A stretch of DNA of 64,000 bases from Thermoactinomyces vulgaris (GCF_003688725.1 NZ_REFP01000011.1:118684-182683); one strand, 5' to 3'. Positions 46,297 through 54,950 are shown, numbered from the stretch's first letter. A program made the numbers and translations. The notes: generated by a model from the letters alone, not told the origin.

Positions 46297-46411
46297 GTTT
46301 GTTGATTTTCTGTGCAGGGGCATTGTCATGAATTGATCAGGGAGATGAGAGGGGGAAGAGATTTGACCGCCAGTCTGGAAAGCACCGGGGAATTTTTGGC
46401 AACCGTAGCAA
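46297..46411 (+). pseudogene. Fragment of an NfrA-like flavin reductase
   Basis: The DNA is clearly alignable with 44,262-44,370 of the intact nfrA gene: it shares TTGATTTTCTG, GATTTGACC and the block CAGTCTGGAAAGCACCG. It has indels and an early stop, no start and no end, so it is a 115-bp leftover of a duplicated gene. Confidence 0.7.
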
Positions 46412-46515
46412 AGAATCCTGAACGTGGTTTTGAATTTAACATACCGTCCGATCTTTAGTCTCTGAGATGGGTCAGTTTCTCTTAAGGTGCAACAATGAGT
46501 AAAGCAAATGGACAT

Positions 46516-46546
46516 TAAAAAAGGAGCCGTTTGCGGCTCTTTTTTA
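46516..46546. terminator. Terminator-like hairpin
   Basis: AGGAGCCG-TTTG-CGGCTCT stem, T6 after. Confidence 0.8.
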
Positions 46547-46548
46547 GT

Positions 46549-46644
46549 TAAGAGGTTCCACAATGGATGCAATTAAACAGATTCGTTCGTTCCCGTTCCT
46601 AAAAGGGGACGTGGGTTTCAATTCCACAATGGATACAATCAAAC
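46549..46644 (-). CRISPR. CRISPR remnant, two 30-nt repeats and one 36-nt spacer
   Basis: The intact copy 46615-46644 is 30 nt and ends in ATTGAAAC when read on the minus strand. The other copy (46549-46578) matches over its last 23 bases and is degraded at one end. Between them lie 36 nt. The degraded end is at the array terminus on the minus strand, as is usual for the last repeat. No cas gene is near. Confidence 0.65.
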
Positions 46645-46754
46645 CCCTTGCGTAAACACCAGTTATATCAAGCACTTTAAGTGTATCAAAAATCAAGATT
46701 TGCAGCAAACCACCGGTTGTGTCCGGCAAAGTTTCATGCGGAGGGCGATTGATG

Positions 46755-46793
46755 TTTAAAGAAGCTGCCAGACGAACGGGCAGCTTCTTTAAA
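46755..46793 (-). terminator. Terminator of the CPBP gene
   Basis: TTTAAAGAAGCTGCC/GGCAGCTTCTTTAAA, perfect 15-bp stem. Confidence 0.75.
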
Positions 46794-46794
46794 A

Positions 46795-47691
46795 TCAAAG
46801 GTTTGATATGTTCTGCTGTCTCAGCCGGATAAAAACTTTCCGCCACACCACCCATGAAGCAGCTCCCAGGATCACTGAGGTGAGAATGCTTCCTTCAATC
46901 CCGAAAGGGCCGCCGTGGAACCATTCGGGGCCGTGTGTCGTCGCGTGAAGAAGCGGGAAGGACAGGCTTTGTCCGCTCACAGCCAATCCGAAAACCGAGC
47001 CTTGTGCCCAGTTCCAAACAGAGTGAATGGCGCAAATTCCCCACAGGCTTCCTTCGTTTAAAACGTGACCGACGGCAAACAAGCCGAACAGACTGATGTT
47101 CAAGAAAGAAATCACGTTGATCCCGTCATTTAACAAATGCATGGCGGCAAAGAACAGAAAGGAGGTGCCCACCGCAATCCAGAATGGTGTGCGCATGGCC
47201 ATGACAGGGAACAACCAACCGCGGACCACGATTTCTTCCGTTGCGCCCTGGATGATGAAGGTGATCATGGAAAGCAGTAAAATGAGAAGCGCGGGGAGAT
47301 GGATTTTCGTGATCTCAAAGGTCAGAGAGCCGGTGATCCAAAGGAGGAACACAGGGGCGGAAATGAGCAAAAAACCCCACATCCACCCGGTTATGTACTT
47401 TTTAAAAGCCCTCTCTTTCGTAAAGCCGATGCTGGAGACCGGCCGTTTCTCCACCAACCGGACCCAGGCGAAAGTGAACAGTGCGGTTCCGCTGAAGGAA
47501 ACGATCAGTTCCAAATGAAACCAAACACTTTGCATCAGCGGGGAAACAGGGGGCGGAAACAAAATGAGAAAGAAGATCCCGAGCCCACCGAAAAAAAGGA
47601 AAGAAAAGGCGATGACCGGGGCCAAAACCGGATGAATTTTTCTTTCGCCGGTTGCGGCCAGTTTTAACAGGGTAAACGTTTGGAAGTTCAT
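46795..47691 (-). CDS. CPBP-family intramembrane metalloprotease
   Basis: This 298-aa membrane protein has about seven to eight helices and the CPBP/Abi motifs: Glu-Glu-x3-Arg (TEEIVVRGW), FxxxH (FFAAMHLLND) and HxxxN/D-like (CAIHSVWNWAQG). These are the residues of CAAX-type intramembrane proteases (Rce1-like), often immunity factors for bacteriocins or phage defence. No bacteriocin gene is adjacent. The start follows AAAGGACC. Confidence 0.87.
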   Translation of the reverse strand: MNFQTFTLLKLAATGERKIHPVLAPVIAFSFLFFGGLGIFFLILFPPPVSPLMQSVWFHLELIVSFSGTALFTFAWVRLVEKRPVSSIGFTKERAFKKYITGWMWGFLLISAPVFLLWITGSLTFEITKIHLPALLILLLSMITFIIQGATEEIVVRGWLFPVMAMRTPFWIAVGTSFLFFAAMHLLNDGINVISFLNISLFGLFAVGHVLNEGSLWGICAIHSVWNWAQGSVFGLAVSGQSLSFPLLHATTHGPEWFHGGPFGIEGSILTSVILGAASWVVWRKVFIRLRQQNISNL

Positions 47692-47852
47692 AATCGGTCC
47701 TTTCGAAAAGTAAAGTTTTCAATATAATCTATCATATATGAAAACGACAACAAAAACCATCGGTGATCCTTTTTCTGTCTAATCGGTCAAAAAAAGTGTA
47801 TACTAGTAGGGGATAGAAGAGAAGATTTTTTCTGACAACTGGGGGACTATCA

Positions 47853-48464
47853 GTGTTTAAAAAACAAAAGACGAGTTTGTATTCCAAAACGTTGATGGAT
47901 ATTACATCCTTGATCGTGGAGGCGGCTGAGCTGTTTCGCGAAAATGTGGAAAACCTTGAACAACGGGAGCAATATGGAGAGAGAATCAAACGCCTCGAGT
48001 CCAAAGGGGATGAATTTGTCCAGCTTTTGATTTCCCAATTGAACAAAGAATACTTCCCGCCGATGGACCGGGAAGATATTTTCCAATTGGTGGCCAAATT
48101 GGATGACATTTTGGATGGCATTGAGGCTTGTGCCGAACGTTCGTTGTATATCGAGAAGACGACACCGCAGCTGATCCGGTTTGCGGATATTTTGGTGCAA
48201 ACGGCCAAAATTTTGCAGGAAGCATTCACCTCATTAAACGACCGCCGGTTCGAAGCGCTTCATAAGGCGACCATTGAAGTCAATTCCTTGGAAAGTGAAG
48301 CGGATCAATTGTTGCGGGACAGTCTGAGCGAATTGTTTTTTGATCCGAAAGATGTGGTCTTGCTGATCAAAATGAAGGATATCTATGAGCGGCTGGAAAA
48401 AACAACCGATGACGCCGAAGACATTGCGGATGTTTTTGAAAGCATGATCATTAAATACGCATAA
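47853..48464 (+). CDS. DUF47/PhoU-like protein
   Basis: This 203-aa all-helical protein of the DUF47 (YkaA) family has PhoU-like repeats with conserved metal-binding acidic motifs such as ExxxD (RLESKGDEF and SLESEADQL). Relatives normally sit beside a Pit phosphate transporter and regulate it; no pit gene is visible here. The start is GTG after a G-rich GGGGGAC. A strong terminator follows. The family call is firm, the role without a partner is open. Confidence 0.87.
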   Translation: MFKKQKTSLYSKTLMDITSLIVEAAELFRENVENLEQREQYGERIKRLESKGDEFVQLLISQLNKEYFPPMDREDIFQLVAKLDDILDGIEACAERSLYIEKTTPQLIRFADILVQTAKILQEAFTSLNDRRFEALHKATIEVNSLESEADQLLRDSLSELFFDPKDVVLLIKMKDIYERLEKTTDDAEDIADVFESMIIKYA

Positions 48465-48473
48465 GGAACGGAT

Positions 48474-48506
48474 AAAAAAACACCGGCTTTACGGCCGGTG
48501 TTTTTT
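48474..48506. terminator. Bidirectional terminator DUF47/feoB
   Basis: AACACCGGC/GCCGGTGTT stem with six A and six T flanks. Confidence 0.9.
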
Positions 48507-49902
48507 ATATAAACAGGCGGACAATTTGGGTGATGGTGAAGGTGACGGCAACCGCGATGGCGGTGGGAATCAGTGCGGCCAGGAGAGACCATTTGACGCT
48601 TTTGGTTTCTTTATAAATGGTGAACAAAGTGGTCCCGCACGGATAATGAAGCAGGGAAAAAAGCATCATATTGAGTGCCGTCAGCCATGTCCATCCGTGG
48701 TCGAGCAGGATTTGTTTCAGATCGGCCAACTGATCAACTTCCACCATGGAGCCGGTTGCTAAATAACCCATAAGCAGGATGGGAAGAACCACTTCATTTG
48801 CCGGCAATCCGAGGATAAAGGCGAGCAAAATGAAACCATCCAGTCCCAGCGCATGTGCAAACGGGTCCAAAAAGCGGGCGGCATGTTCCAGAATGCTGGC
48901 CGAACCCATATCGATATTGGCCAGGATCCAGGTGATCAAGCTGGCCGGTGCGGCGATGATGACGGCCCGTTTTAACACAAACAAGGATTTATCCATGGTG
49001 GCCCGGTAAATGGTGTTCCAAAATTTCGGCCGCCTGAACGGCGGGAGTTCCAACGTGTAATGTGTGGGAACCCCGCGAAGTGCGGTTTTGGACAAGGTCC
49101 ATGACACAAAGAGCGTGACGACAATGCCGAACAAAACCAGTCCCATCACCACGGCGGCGGTGACCATGGTGCCGATGCCGGAGCTGAAACCGGCTGCCAT
49201 GAATAGTGATGCCAAAAGGATCAGAAGGGGCCACCGGCCATTGCAGGGAACAAAATTGTTGGTCAAAATGGCCAGCAAACGTTCCCTCGGGGATTCAATG
49301 ATCCGGGTGGAAACGATGGCCGCTGCATTGCATCCAAATCCCATGGCCATGGTGAGGGCTTGCTTGCCGTGGCCGCCGGATTTTTGGAAGACCCGGTCCA
49401 TATTGAAAGCCACTCTGGGCAGAAATCCGAAGTTCTCCAACAGTGCAAACACAGGAAAGAAGATGGCCATCGGCGGCAACATGACGCTCACCACCCAAGT
49501 GGTTCCCCGATAAAGCCCGAACACCAAAAGATCATGAAGCCAAACGGGGGAGCCCAAAGCCTGAAGGACTTGGGAAAGAACCGGTTCCCCCGCGCCGAAC
49601 AGACGGGCCAGGGCTTGGGAGGGAAGATTCGCTCCCCAGATGGTCATATAAATAATCAAGCCCAGGATGGCCAGCATGATCGGAAATCCCCAAGTCCGGG
49701 AAGTCAAAATCCGGTCCAGTCTGGCGTGGGAGGGGGGGATCCGGTGTTGCCGGGTGTAGCGAACGCTTTCCTCGCACAGTTGATGTGAGTTTTGATAAAT
49801 CCGGCTGACAATCTCGTCGCGGATATTTTCGCTTCGTAAGGATTTGCTCTGTTCCATCAAATGATCCAATTCGCCCAGAGGAAATGCGGATGAATTTGCC
49901 AT
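48505..49902 (-). CDS. feoB: FeoB membrane-permease half (split FeoB)
   Basis: This 465-aa protein contains the membrane part of the ferrous iron transporter FeoB: Gate motifs (GFGCNAAAIVSTRIIESPRERLLAIL, NNFVPCNGRWP, LPANEVVLPILLMGYL) over about eight to ten helices. It lacks the N-terminal G domain, which is encoded by the next gene upstream. The ATG at 49902 has its own AAAGGAGGAAAGG site, so this is a real separate gene, not a frameshift. Together with the G protein and FeoA it would import Fe2+. Confidence 0.88.
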   Translation of the reverse strand: MANSSAFPLGELDHLMEQSKSLRSENIRDEIVSRIYQNSHQLCEESVRYTRQHRIPPSHARLDRILTSRTWGFPIMLAILGLIIYMTIWGANLPSQALARLFGAGEPVLSQVLQALGSPVWLHDLLVFGLYRGTTWVVSVMLPPMAIFFPVFALLENFGFLPRVAFNMDRVFQKSGGHGKQALTMAMGFGCNAAAIVSTRIIESPRERLLAILTNNFVPCNGRWPLLILLASLFMAAGFSSGIGTMVTAAVVMGLVLFGIVVTLFVSWTLSKTALRGVPTHYTLELPPFRRPKFWNTIYRATMDKSLFVLKRAVIIAAPASLITWILANIDMGSASILEHAARFLDPFAHALGLDGFILLAFILGLPANEVVLPILLMGYLATGSMVEVDQLADLKQILLDHGWTWLTALNMMLFSLLHYPCGTTLFTIYKETKSVKWSLLAALIPTAIAVAVTFTITQIVRLFI

Positions 49903-49921
49903 GATCCTTTCCTCCTTTTGT

Positions 49922-50635
49922 TTAGCCGTGAGCACGGGTGGCGCGGGCAGGTGGCTGTTTTCGGGCAAATTTTTGTTTTAACACCCGAAGCAAAGACTCA
50001 TCGCCCTCCAACAAGCGCAAAGCGAGCCAGCGGGCGGGGAGGGAGTCGCCGAATATTTCTTTGATTTTCGGTTCGATGCGTTGGATATGTCTTTCAATAT
50101 TCTCGCTGTACTCAATCCGGTAAGGTCGGGTGATGATTTGTCCGCTTACCATCTTGTGCAAGGTGTCAAGCAACCGGGTGATGCCTTCACCGTTGCGGGC
50201 GGACATTTTGACCACCGGAATGCCCAGTTTGGACGCGATTTTTTGGTCATCGATGACAATGCCCTGCTTGGAAGCCTCGTCGATCAGGTTAATGCACAAA
50301 ATGACCCGTTCGGTCATCTCCAAAACTTGCAAGGCCAAATTCATGTTCCGCTCTAATGAAGTGGCATCGACGACGACCATGGTCACATCGGGTTGTTCGA
50401 AAAAGATATAATCGCGGGCCACTTCTTCATCGGCGGAGTTTGAGAACAGGGAATATGTTCCGGGCAAATCGATCAAGCGATAGTCGTTTCCTTTATGGTG
50501 AAAGGTTCCTTCGGCAAGTGACACGGTTTTTCCCGGCCAATTTCCGGTATGCTGGTTGAGTCCGGTCAGGGCATTAAAAAGAGTGCTTTTTCCCGTGTTT
50601 GGATTTCCGGCCAGTGCAATCCGGTATTCACTCAT
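49922..50635 (-). CDS. feoB: FeoB G-protein half (split FeoB)
   Basis: This 237-aa GTPase has G1 GNPNTGKST (residues 9-17), G2 region near TGNWPGKTV, G3 DLPGTYS, and G4 NLID, the FeoB-type pattern, followed by a helical GDI-like domain (about residues 170-237). There are no membrane segments. The ATG at 50635 overlaps the feoA stop by 8 bp. The stop is separated from the permease gene by 19 bp carrying its ribosome site. In other bacteria both halves are one ~700-aa protein. Confidence 0.88.
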   Translation of the reverse strand: MSEYRIALAGNPNTGKSTLFNALTGLNQHTGNWPGKTVSLAEGTFHHKGNDYRLIDLPGTYSLFSNSADEEVARDYIFFEQPDVTMVVVDATSLERNMNLALQVLEMTERVILCINLIDEASKQGIVIDDQKIASKLGIPVVKMSARNGEGITRLLDTLHKMVSGQIITRPYRIEYSENIERHIQRIEPKIKEIFGDSLPARWLALRLLEGDESLLRVLKQKFARKQPPARATRAHG

Positions 50636-50879
50636 TGGTTTCATCTCCCAATTTTTCACCCCATATTTTTTGGCTCTCTTCTTTTCGGAGTGCGATGGTG
50701 GATTGGCTCACCCGATAGGCGACCGGATCGCCCAAAGGACTTTGATACAACACTTCGACCAACGCCCCCGGAATGAAGCCGAGATCCAGCAGTCTGCGCC
50801 GGAGGACGCCTTCCACACGGATTTCCCGGATGCGGAAACGATCCCCCGGCTTTGTATCAAAAAGAGTATGATGATTCAT
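50628..50879 (-). CDS. feoA: FeoA SH3-like iron transport protein
   Basis: This 83-aa FeoA-like SH3 domain protein (KPGDRFRIREIRVEGVLRRRLLDLGFIPGALVEVLYQSPLGDPVAYRVS as two blocks) binds FeoB and helps GTP-driven Fe2+ uptake. It is the first gene of feoA-feoB(G)-feoB(TM), overlapping the next gene by 8 bp. The start follows GCAGGTG. A -10 TATAAT (50960-50955, minus strand) lies upstream; no clear Fur box could be picked, though the palindrome ACAAATTTGT is at 50911-50920. Confidence 0.9.
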   Translation of the reverse strand: MNHHTLFDTKPGDRFRIREIRVEGVLRRRLLDLGFIPGALVEVLYQSPLGDPVAYRVSQSTIALRKEESQKIWGEKLGDETNE

Positions 50880-51197
50880 TTTTTCACACCTGCTCTTTTT
50901 TTCTATTGAGACAAATTTGTTGGTTTAGGGCAACATTTAATTTAAAGAAAAACAATTATACTATATAAAGTATATATAACTGTAGATATAAAATCAATAT
51001 GGTTTTGCAAGATATGTATCGTCTTTCACGCCGTTTGTCAGGAGGTTTGCGTTTGGTGCGATTCGAGTGATACCATTTTATGTGGTATGATGACAATGTG
51101 TGTCACATCCCTTTCACTTTTGTGAAGATTATCCATAAGGGATTTCATGGTAAGATAAAATACGGAAACAGGCTCTTGTTCAGAATGGAGGGATTCC
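50880..51197. other. 318-bp divergent spacer, feoA/ctaG
   Basis: It carries the feoA -10, the palindrome ACAAATTTGT, and on the right an inverted repeat ATACCA-N7-TGGTAT (51070-51088) overlapping a TATGAT box (51086-51091) before ctaG. No gene is supported. Confidence 0.6.
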
Positions 51198-52070
51198 GTG
51201 TCTGCGTCACAAATTTTATTCCAAATCTTTTCGTATCCCAGCAATTGGAACTATCAATTGAATCTGCTTTTCATCCTGATTGCGGTGGTTTATTTGTTGA
51301 TCACCGGTCCCTTGCGGCATCGGTTCAAAGATGCAACTGAGGTGAAAGGATCGAAGAAAGCGGTGTTTCTGACCGGCTTGATTGTTTATTATTTTGCCGT
51401 GGGAAGCCCGCTGGCCCTTTTGACGCATGAGTTGTTTACCATGCATATGCTGCAAATGGCTTTGATGTTTTTTGTGGTTTCACCTCTTTTGTTGATCGGG
51501 ATTCCGGTTTATTTATATCGTGCTGTTTTTCGCATCAAGCCGTTGAAAGCGGTGTTTTCGTTTTTGTCCCGTCCGTTGTTGACGGTGTTCCTTTTTAACG
51601 GTTTGTTGTCGTTGTACCATGTGCCGGCGGTTTTTGATACGATCATGAACAGCGAGGCGTTGCACGTGATCTCGCACACGCTCCTGATGGTTGCGTCCCT
51701 TTTCATGTGGTGGTCGATTGTATCGCCGGTCCCGGAAATGGATACCTTAAGAGACAGGCATTTAATCAAAATTGCGTTGATTCTCGGGGGGACGGTCTTG
51801 ATCACTCCGGCTTGTGCACTGATTATTTTCACGGATACGGTTTTATTTGAAAGATTTCAAGAGACCTCCCAAATGCTGCCGCTGTTTGCTCCGCTGATCG
51901 ACCAGCAATTGGGCGGGGTCATCATGAAAATCATCCAGGAGATTTCCTTTATGGCGGCCATCGGCACCGTTTTGGCCGGCTGGTTTAAAAGCGAACGGAA
52001 AAAAGACCAGGAAGATTTGATGCAAATTGAAAAGGAGCGGCAACTCAGATTCTCCGAAAATCAAGTGTGA
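51198..52070 (+). CDS. ctaG: CtaG-like cytochrome c oxidase assembly protein
   Basis: This 290-aa membrane protein of the caa3-type CtaG family has seven to eight helices, with conserved His residues such as LTHELFTMHMLQM and ISHTLLM that may carry copper for the oxidase CuA/CuB centres. The start is GTG with GGAGG upstream. It is followed after 11 bp by a small cytochrome c lipoprotein, so both probably serve the respiratory chain. No oxidase subunit genes are in the window. Confidence 0.87.
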   Translation: MSASQILFQIFSYPSNWNYQLNLLFILIAVVYLLITGPLRHRFKDATEVKGSKKAVFLTGLIVYYFAVGSPLALLTHELFTMHMLQMALMFFVVSPLLLIGIPVYLYRAVFRIKPLKAVFSFLSRPLLTVFLFNGLLSLYHVPAVFDTIMNSEALHVISHTLLMVASLFMWWSIVSPVPEMDTLRDRHLIKIALILGGTVLITPACALIIFTDTVLFERFQETSQMLPLFAPLIDQQLGGVIMKIIQEISFMAAIGTVLAGWFKSERKKDQEDLMQIEKERQLRFSENQV

Positions 52071-52081
52071 AGGTGTGAAAC

Positions 52082-52399
52082 ATGAAGAAGATCCGAATCG
52101 CAGGTTTGATCGCGGGAAGTGCCATCTTGCTGGCTGCCTGCGGATCAAACGGAAATGGGCCCAATCAAAGCGGACAAGTGACGGAAGGGCCGGAAAAAGT
52201 GTATATGCAGCACTGCGCCAATTGTCACGGTGAACAATTGCAAGGAGGGTACGGCCCGGCACTCAAAGAAGCGGGAAAAAAATATTCTGAAGCTGAAATC
52301 TTGACCATTATTCAAAAGGGAAAAGGAAGCATGCCTTCGCAAGGTTTTATCAATGAAGAAGACCAAAAACAGCTGGCCAAGTGGCTGTCGGAGCAATAG
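52082..52399 (+). CDS. Small cytochrome c (c551-like) lipoprotein
   Basis: This 105-aa exported protein has a lipoprotein signal with Cys20 (LLAAC), a linker and one class I cytochrome c domain: haem motif C45ANCH49 and Met in KGSMPSQG as the likely axial ligand. It would carry electrons at the outer face, similar to CccB. It follows ctaG closely in an operon, and a terminator follows it. Link to nirK or NO reductase as electron donor is possible but inferred. Confidence 0.92.
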   Translation: MKKIRIAGLIAGSAILLAACGSNGNGPNQSGQVTEGPEKVYMQHCANCHGEQLQGGYGPALKEAGKKYSEAEILTIIQKGKGSMPSQGFINEEDQKQLAKWLSEQ

Positions 52400-52414
52400 G
52401 GACAACGTGTCTTT

Positions 52415-52444
52415 CATCAACCTGTTAGGGGTTGATGTTTTTTT
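52415..52444 (+). terminator. Terminator after the cytochrome gene
   Basis: CATCAACC/GGTTGATG stem, seven T. Confidence 0.85.
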
Positions 52445-52511
52445 ATGCGCAGATGGAAGCCGGATGAATATAATGGTACGGAATGACAAGAAAGAGCAAA
52501 GGTCGATCGCA

Positions 52512-53402
52512 ATGGAAGAAAAAAAGAATTCCTTGTTGATCCGGTTTCCCTCTTCGATTCCTTCCGCATACATGGCGCAGTTTCCGGCCGGACAAGGGAT
52601 CCCGGCAGCCGACAGTCGGGAAGCATGGTCCTTGATCAGCCGGGAGCCGGAGTGGACGAAGGTGGAATTGGTGAATCCCCCGGCGGCGGTGTTAAAGCGG
52701 TTGCTGGAGGAAGGCCGGAATCCTCAAAACATCGTCTTGTATTATGATCATTTGCCCCAAGCGGAAGAGGGAACGTTTCTCCGTTCTTTCCATGTCCGGG
52801 TTCCGTCGCTTTGTTTTTATTATTTCTTCCGGCAACGGGAGGTGGACGTGGAGCTGATTCATCCACAGCCGGTTGAACCGCTGAAAGGCTCCGGGGACGG
52901 GGAAGAGGCCCCAAAAGACTTGAAGATGAAAAACAAAGTATGCTTGTGGATCGATGACCGGTTGGTTGCCCCGCGTTATCGCAAAGGATTGGCGCTGACG
53001 GTTTTGAAAGTGCTCAAGCAGTCGGATGATCTTGAAGTGATTTGGGCCGGGCCGCACCGGGAGGATTTTGATCAGCGGATCCGGGTGGTTCCTCCGGAAG
53101 AAGCAGACCGGAAACATCTTTGGCTGGCGGCAGATATCGTGGTGACATTGAGCCCGGTTGCCCAGTCGATGGCCCCGCTTCATGTCCGGTGTTTGGCGAA
53201 TCAAAAAGCGGTGATCACGGATGACCGGGGGGATCATGGGGAGTGGGTGAATCATGCATTGACCGGCTTCTTATTGAGTCAAAAAGGAATGTTTCCGGAG
53301 TTGCGCAGGTATTTGCTGCGGTTGTTGCATCAGCGGGATATGCTGATGCGCTTTCAGCAAAACGGACCGCTTATGGTTGAAAAGGTGCTGAAGAAAAGAT
53401 GA
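52512..53402 (+). CDS. Probable glycosyltransferase, unrecognised subfamily
   Basis: This 296-aa protein has no signal peptide; residues about 160-290 have the look of a GT4/GT-B C-terminal domain (DDRLVAPRYRKGLALTVLKVLKQ, VVTLSPVAQSMAPLHVRCLANQKAVITDDRG and a GEWVNHALTGFLL turn). The N-terminal part is not recognised. ATG 52512 was chosen because the upstream frame covers the terminator and a TATAAT box. Its stop overlaps the start of the GT2 gene by four bases, so they are translationally coupled. The sugar and acceptor are unknown. Confidence 0.6.
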   Translation: MEEKKNSLLIRFPSSIPSAYMAQFPAGQGIPAADSREAWSLISREPEWTKVELVNPPAAVLKRLLEEGRNPQNIVLYYDHLPQAEEGTFLRSFHVRVPSLCFYYFFRQREVDVELIHPQPVEPLKGSGDGEEAPKDLKMKNKVCLWIDDRLVAPRYRKGLALTVLKVLKQSDDLEVIWAGPHREDFDQRIRVVPPEEADRKHLWLAADIVVTLSPVAQSMAPLHVRCLANQKAVITDDRGDHGEWVNHALTGFLLSQKGMFPELRRYLLRLLHQRDMLMRFQQNGPLMVEKVLKKR

Positions 53403-54160
53403 AACCCGAAGTCAGTTTGATCATTCCCCACCAAAACGATTGGAAACGCATGCGGGTTTGTCTGGAAGGGATTTTGGCGTATACCCATGCGGAATATGAA
53501 GTGATCATCGTGGATCATTGCCCGGGGAAGATCCCGGAAAAATTCCTGCAACGCCCTCCGTTTACGGTCATTCAACATCAACCGGATTTGGGGCGGGCCG
53601 CTTCACTCAACTTGGGAATGGAAAGGGCGAGGGGAGAGTACATTGTCTGGCTGAGCCCTTATGCCGTTCCTTCACACCGTTGGTTGGCACAGCTGCTTGC
53701 CGTTTTCAAAGCGAGGGAGTGGACGGGGATGGCGGGGCCGGTTACCAATCGCGGAAATGCCAAGCAAAAATTAAGCATTCCCTTTAAAACCATCTCCAAA
53801 ATTCACCGGTTTTCCAACCAATTTAACCACAGCAATCCCACGAGGTGGAAAGAGACCGAGGTGTTGTCGGGATTTTGTGTGTTGTTCCCGCGAAGGCTGG
53901 TGGATGAAATCGGATGGCTGGATGAACGGTTTGGAGATGGTATCCACGCGGAGGCGGATTATTGCCGGCGGGTGCGGAGAGCGGGGTATTCTTTGATCAT
54001 CGCCGCCGATACGTATGTTCATCAGCTGGCAAAAAAACCGTTGAGCAAAGAAGAAGTGCGGGATCAGATCAAAATCCGCAAACAAAACCAGAAATATTAT
54101 GAGTACAAGTGGTTTTATTTACAAGATCACAATGGAGGCCAATCAACGCTTCATCCGTAA
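53399..54160 (+). CDS. GT2-family glycosyltransferase
   Basis: This 253-aa inverting glycosyltransferase has the GT-A fold: N-terminal SLIIPHQND, a central segment EYEVIIVDHCPG, and the nucleotide-binding/acid part LGRAASLNLGMERARGEYIVWLSPYAVP. The metal-binding DxD-like site is not the usual one, and the acceptor is unknown. It is coupled to the upstream gene (ATGA overlap) and ends at a terminator. The pair may decorate a cell-surface glycan or protein. Confidence 0.8.
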   Translation: MKPEVSLIIPHQNDWKRMRVCLEGILAYTHAEYEVIIVDHCPGKIPEKFLQRPPFTVIQHQPDLGRAASLNLGMERARGEYIVWLSPYAVPSHRWLAQLLAVFKAREWTGMAGPVTNRGNAKQKLSIPFKTISKIHRFSNQFNHSNPTRWKETEVLSGFCVLFPRRLVDEIGWLDERFGDGIHAEADYCRRVRRAGYSLIIAADTYVHQLAKKPLSKEEVRDQIKIRKQNQKYYEYKWFYLQDHNGGQSTLHP

Positions 54161-54192
54161 AATACAAACCTTGGCTGGTTTGTATTTTTTTT
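54160..54192 (+). terminator. Terminator of the glycosyltransferase pair
   Basis: AATACAAACC/GGTTTGTATT stem, eight T. Confidence 0.9.
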
Positions 54193-54273
54193 ATCGGGTT
54201 ATATATATTTCGGGGTTTGCAATCAGCCGGAAAATGGCTGCTGGACAGGCTGTGTCGAAAGGGGGATCGGGGG

Positions 54274-54675
54274 ATGATTGGTGTTTTCATGGTCGTGATC
54301 GTGTTATTGGGCGGAATTCTTTATCTTTTCCTGAGTCCGAAGGTTCCGTCCATCAGTCCGGATGATTTGAAGAAGGTCATGGAAAACAACCAAAACATAT
54401 TAATCATTGATGTCCGCGAAAAACGGGAATATGAGTCCGGACACATCCCCGGAGCAGTCCATGTTCCGTTGCGCCAGCTGGAACGTCTCAAAAAAGAGGC
54501 AGATCAACAAGAAAACGGCGGGGGAGTGTATATCTACTGCCGCAGCGGTTCCCGCAGTGCGATTGCCGTGCGTGAATTACGGAAGCTCGGATACCGGAAT
54601 GTGTACTTCCTCCGGGGCGGGCTCATAAATTGGAACGGTCCGGTCCAAAAAGCTGAGGAAAAAACAGATGAATAA
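54274..54675 (+). CDS. Membrane-anchored rhodanese-like protein
   Basis: This 133-aa protein has one N-terminal membrane helix (GVFMVVIVLLGGILYLF) and a rhodanese domain with the catalytic Cys in YIYCRSGSRSA and the DVREKREYESGHIPGAVHVP signature. It would transfer sulfane sulfur at the membrane. ATG 54274 is chosen since the longer frame crosses the upstream terminator; the ribosome site is GGGGGATCGGGGG. It stands alone. Confidence 0.87.
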   Translation: MIGVFMVVIVLLGGILYLFLSPKVPSISPDDLKKVMENNQNILIIDVREKREYESGHIPGAVHVPLRQLERLKKEADQQENGGGVYIYCRSGSRSAIAVRELRKLGYRNVYFLRGGLINWNGPVQKAEEKTDE

Positions 54676-54814
54676 AGGGGCGAGTCTGCGGGAGGGGTGT
54701 ATGATGGAGGAAGACACAGTCCGATATTCCGTGATTTCAGCCAGGCAGACTTTGATATTGGCGTGGTGAATTGATGTGGATTGCGGAGGGATGCATTGCA
54801 GTTATTTAAAACTT

Positions 54815-54829
54815 GTTTGTAACACAAAC
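54815..54829. repeat. GTTTG-N5-CAAAC dispersed palindrome, copy 2
   Basis: GTTTG-TAACA-CAAAC, intergenic. Confidence 0.4.
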
Positions 54830-54899
54830 TATCTGTTGAAACAAAATTTTTATTGAAACATTACCGGTCGTTTGTGAGGTTTTAAAAACACTGGTTAAA

Positions 54900-54934
54900 T
54901 TGAAAAACCTCTGGTTTTCACAACCAGAGGTTGA
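54900..54934 (-). terminator. Terminator of the secreted protein gene
   Basis: AACCTCTGGTT/AACCAGAGGTT stem; T-run on the minus strand. Confidence 0.75.
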
Positions 54935-54950
54935 TATTCTAAAGAATCGT

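Larger units (their letters stand above)
46110..46794. other. 685-bp spacer with decay products
   Basis: No intact gene. It holds an nfrA-like pseudogene piece, a terminator, a two-repeat CRISPR remnant and the CPBP terminator, listed separately. Confidence 0.7.
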
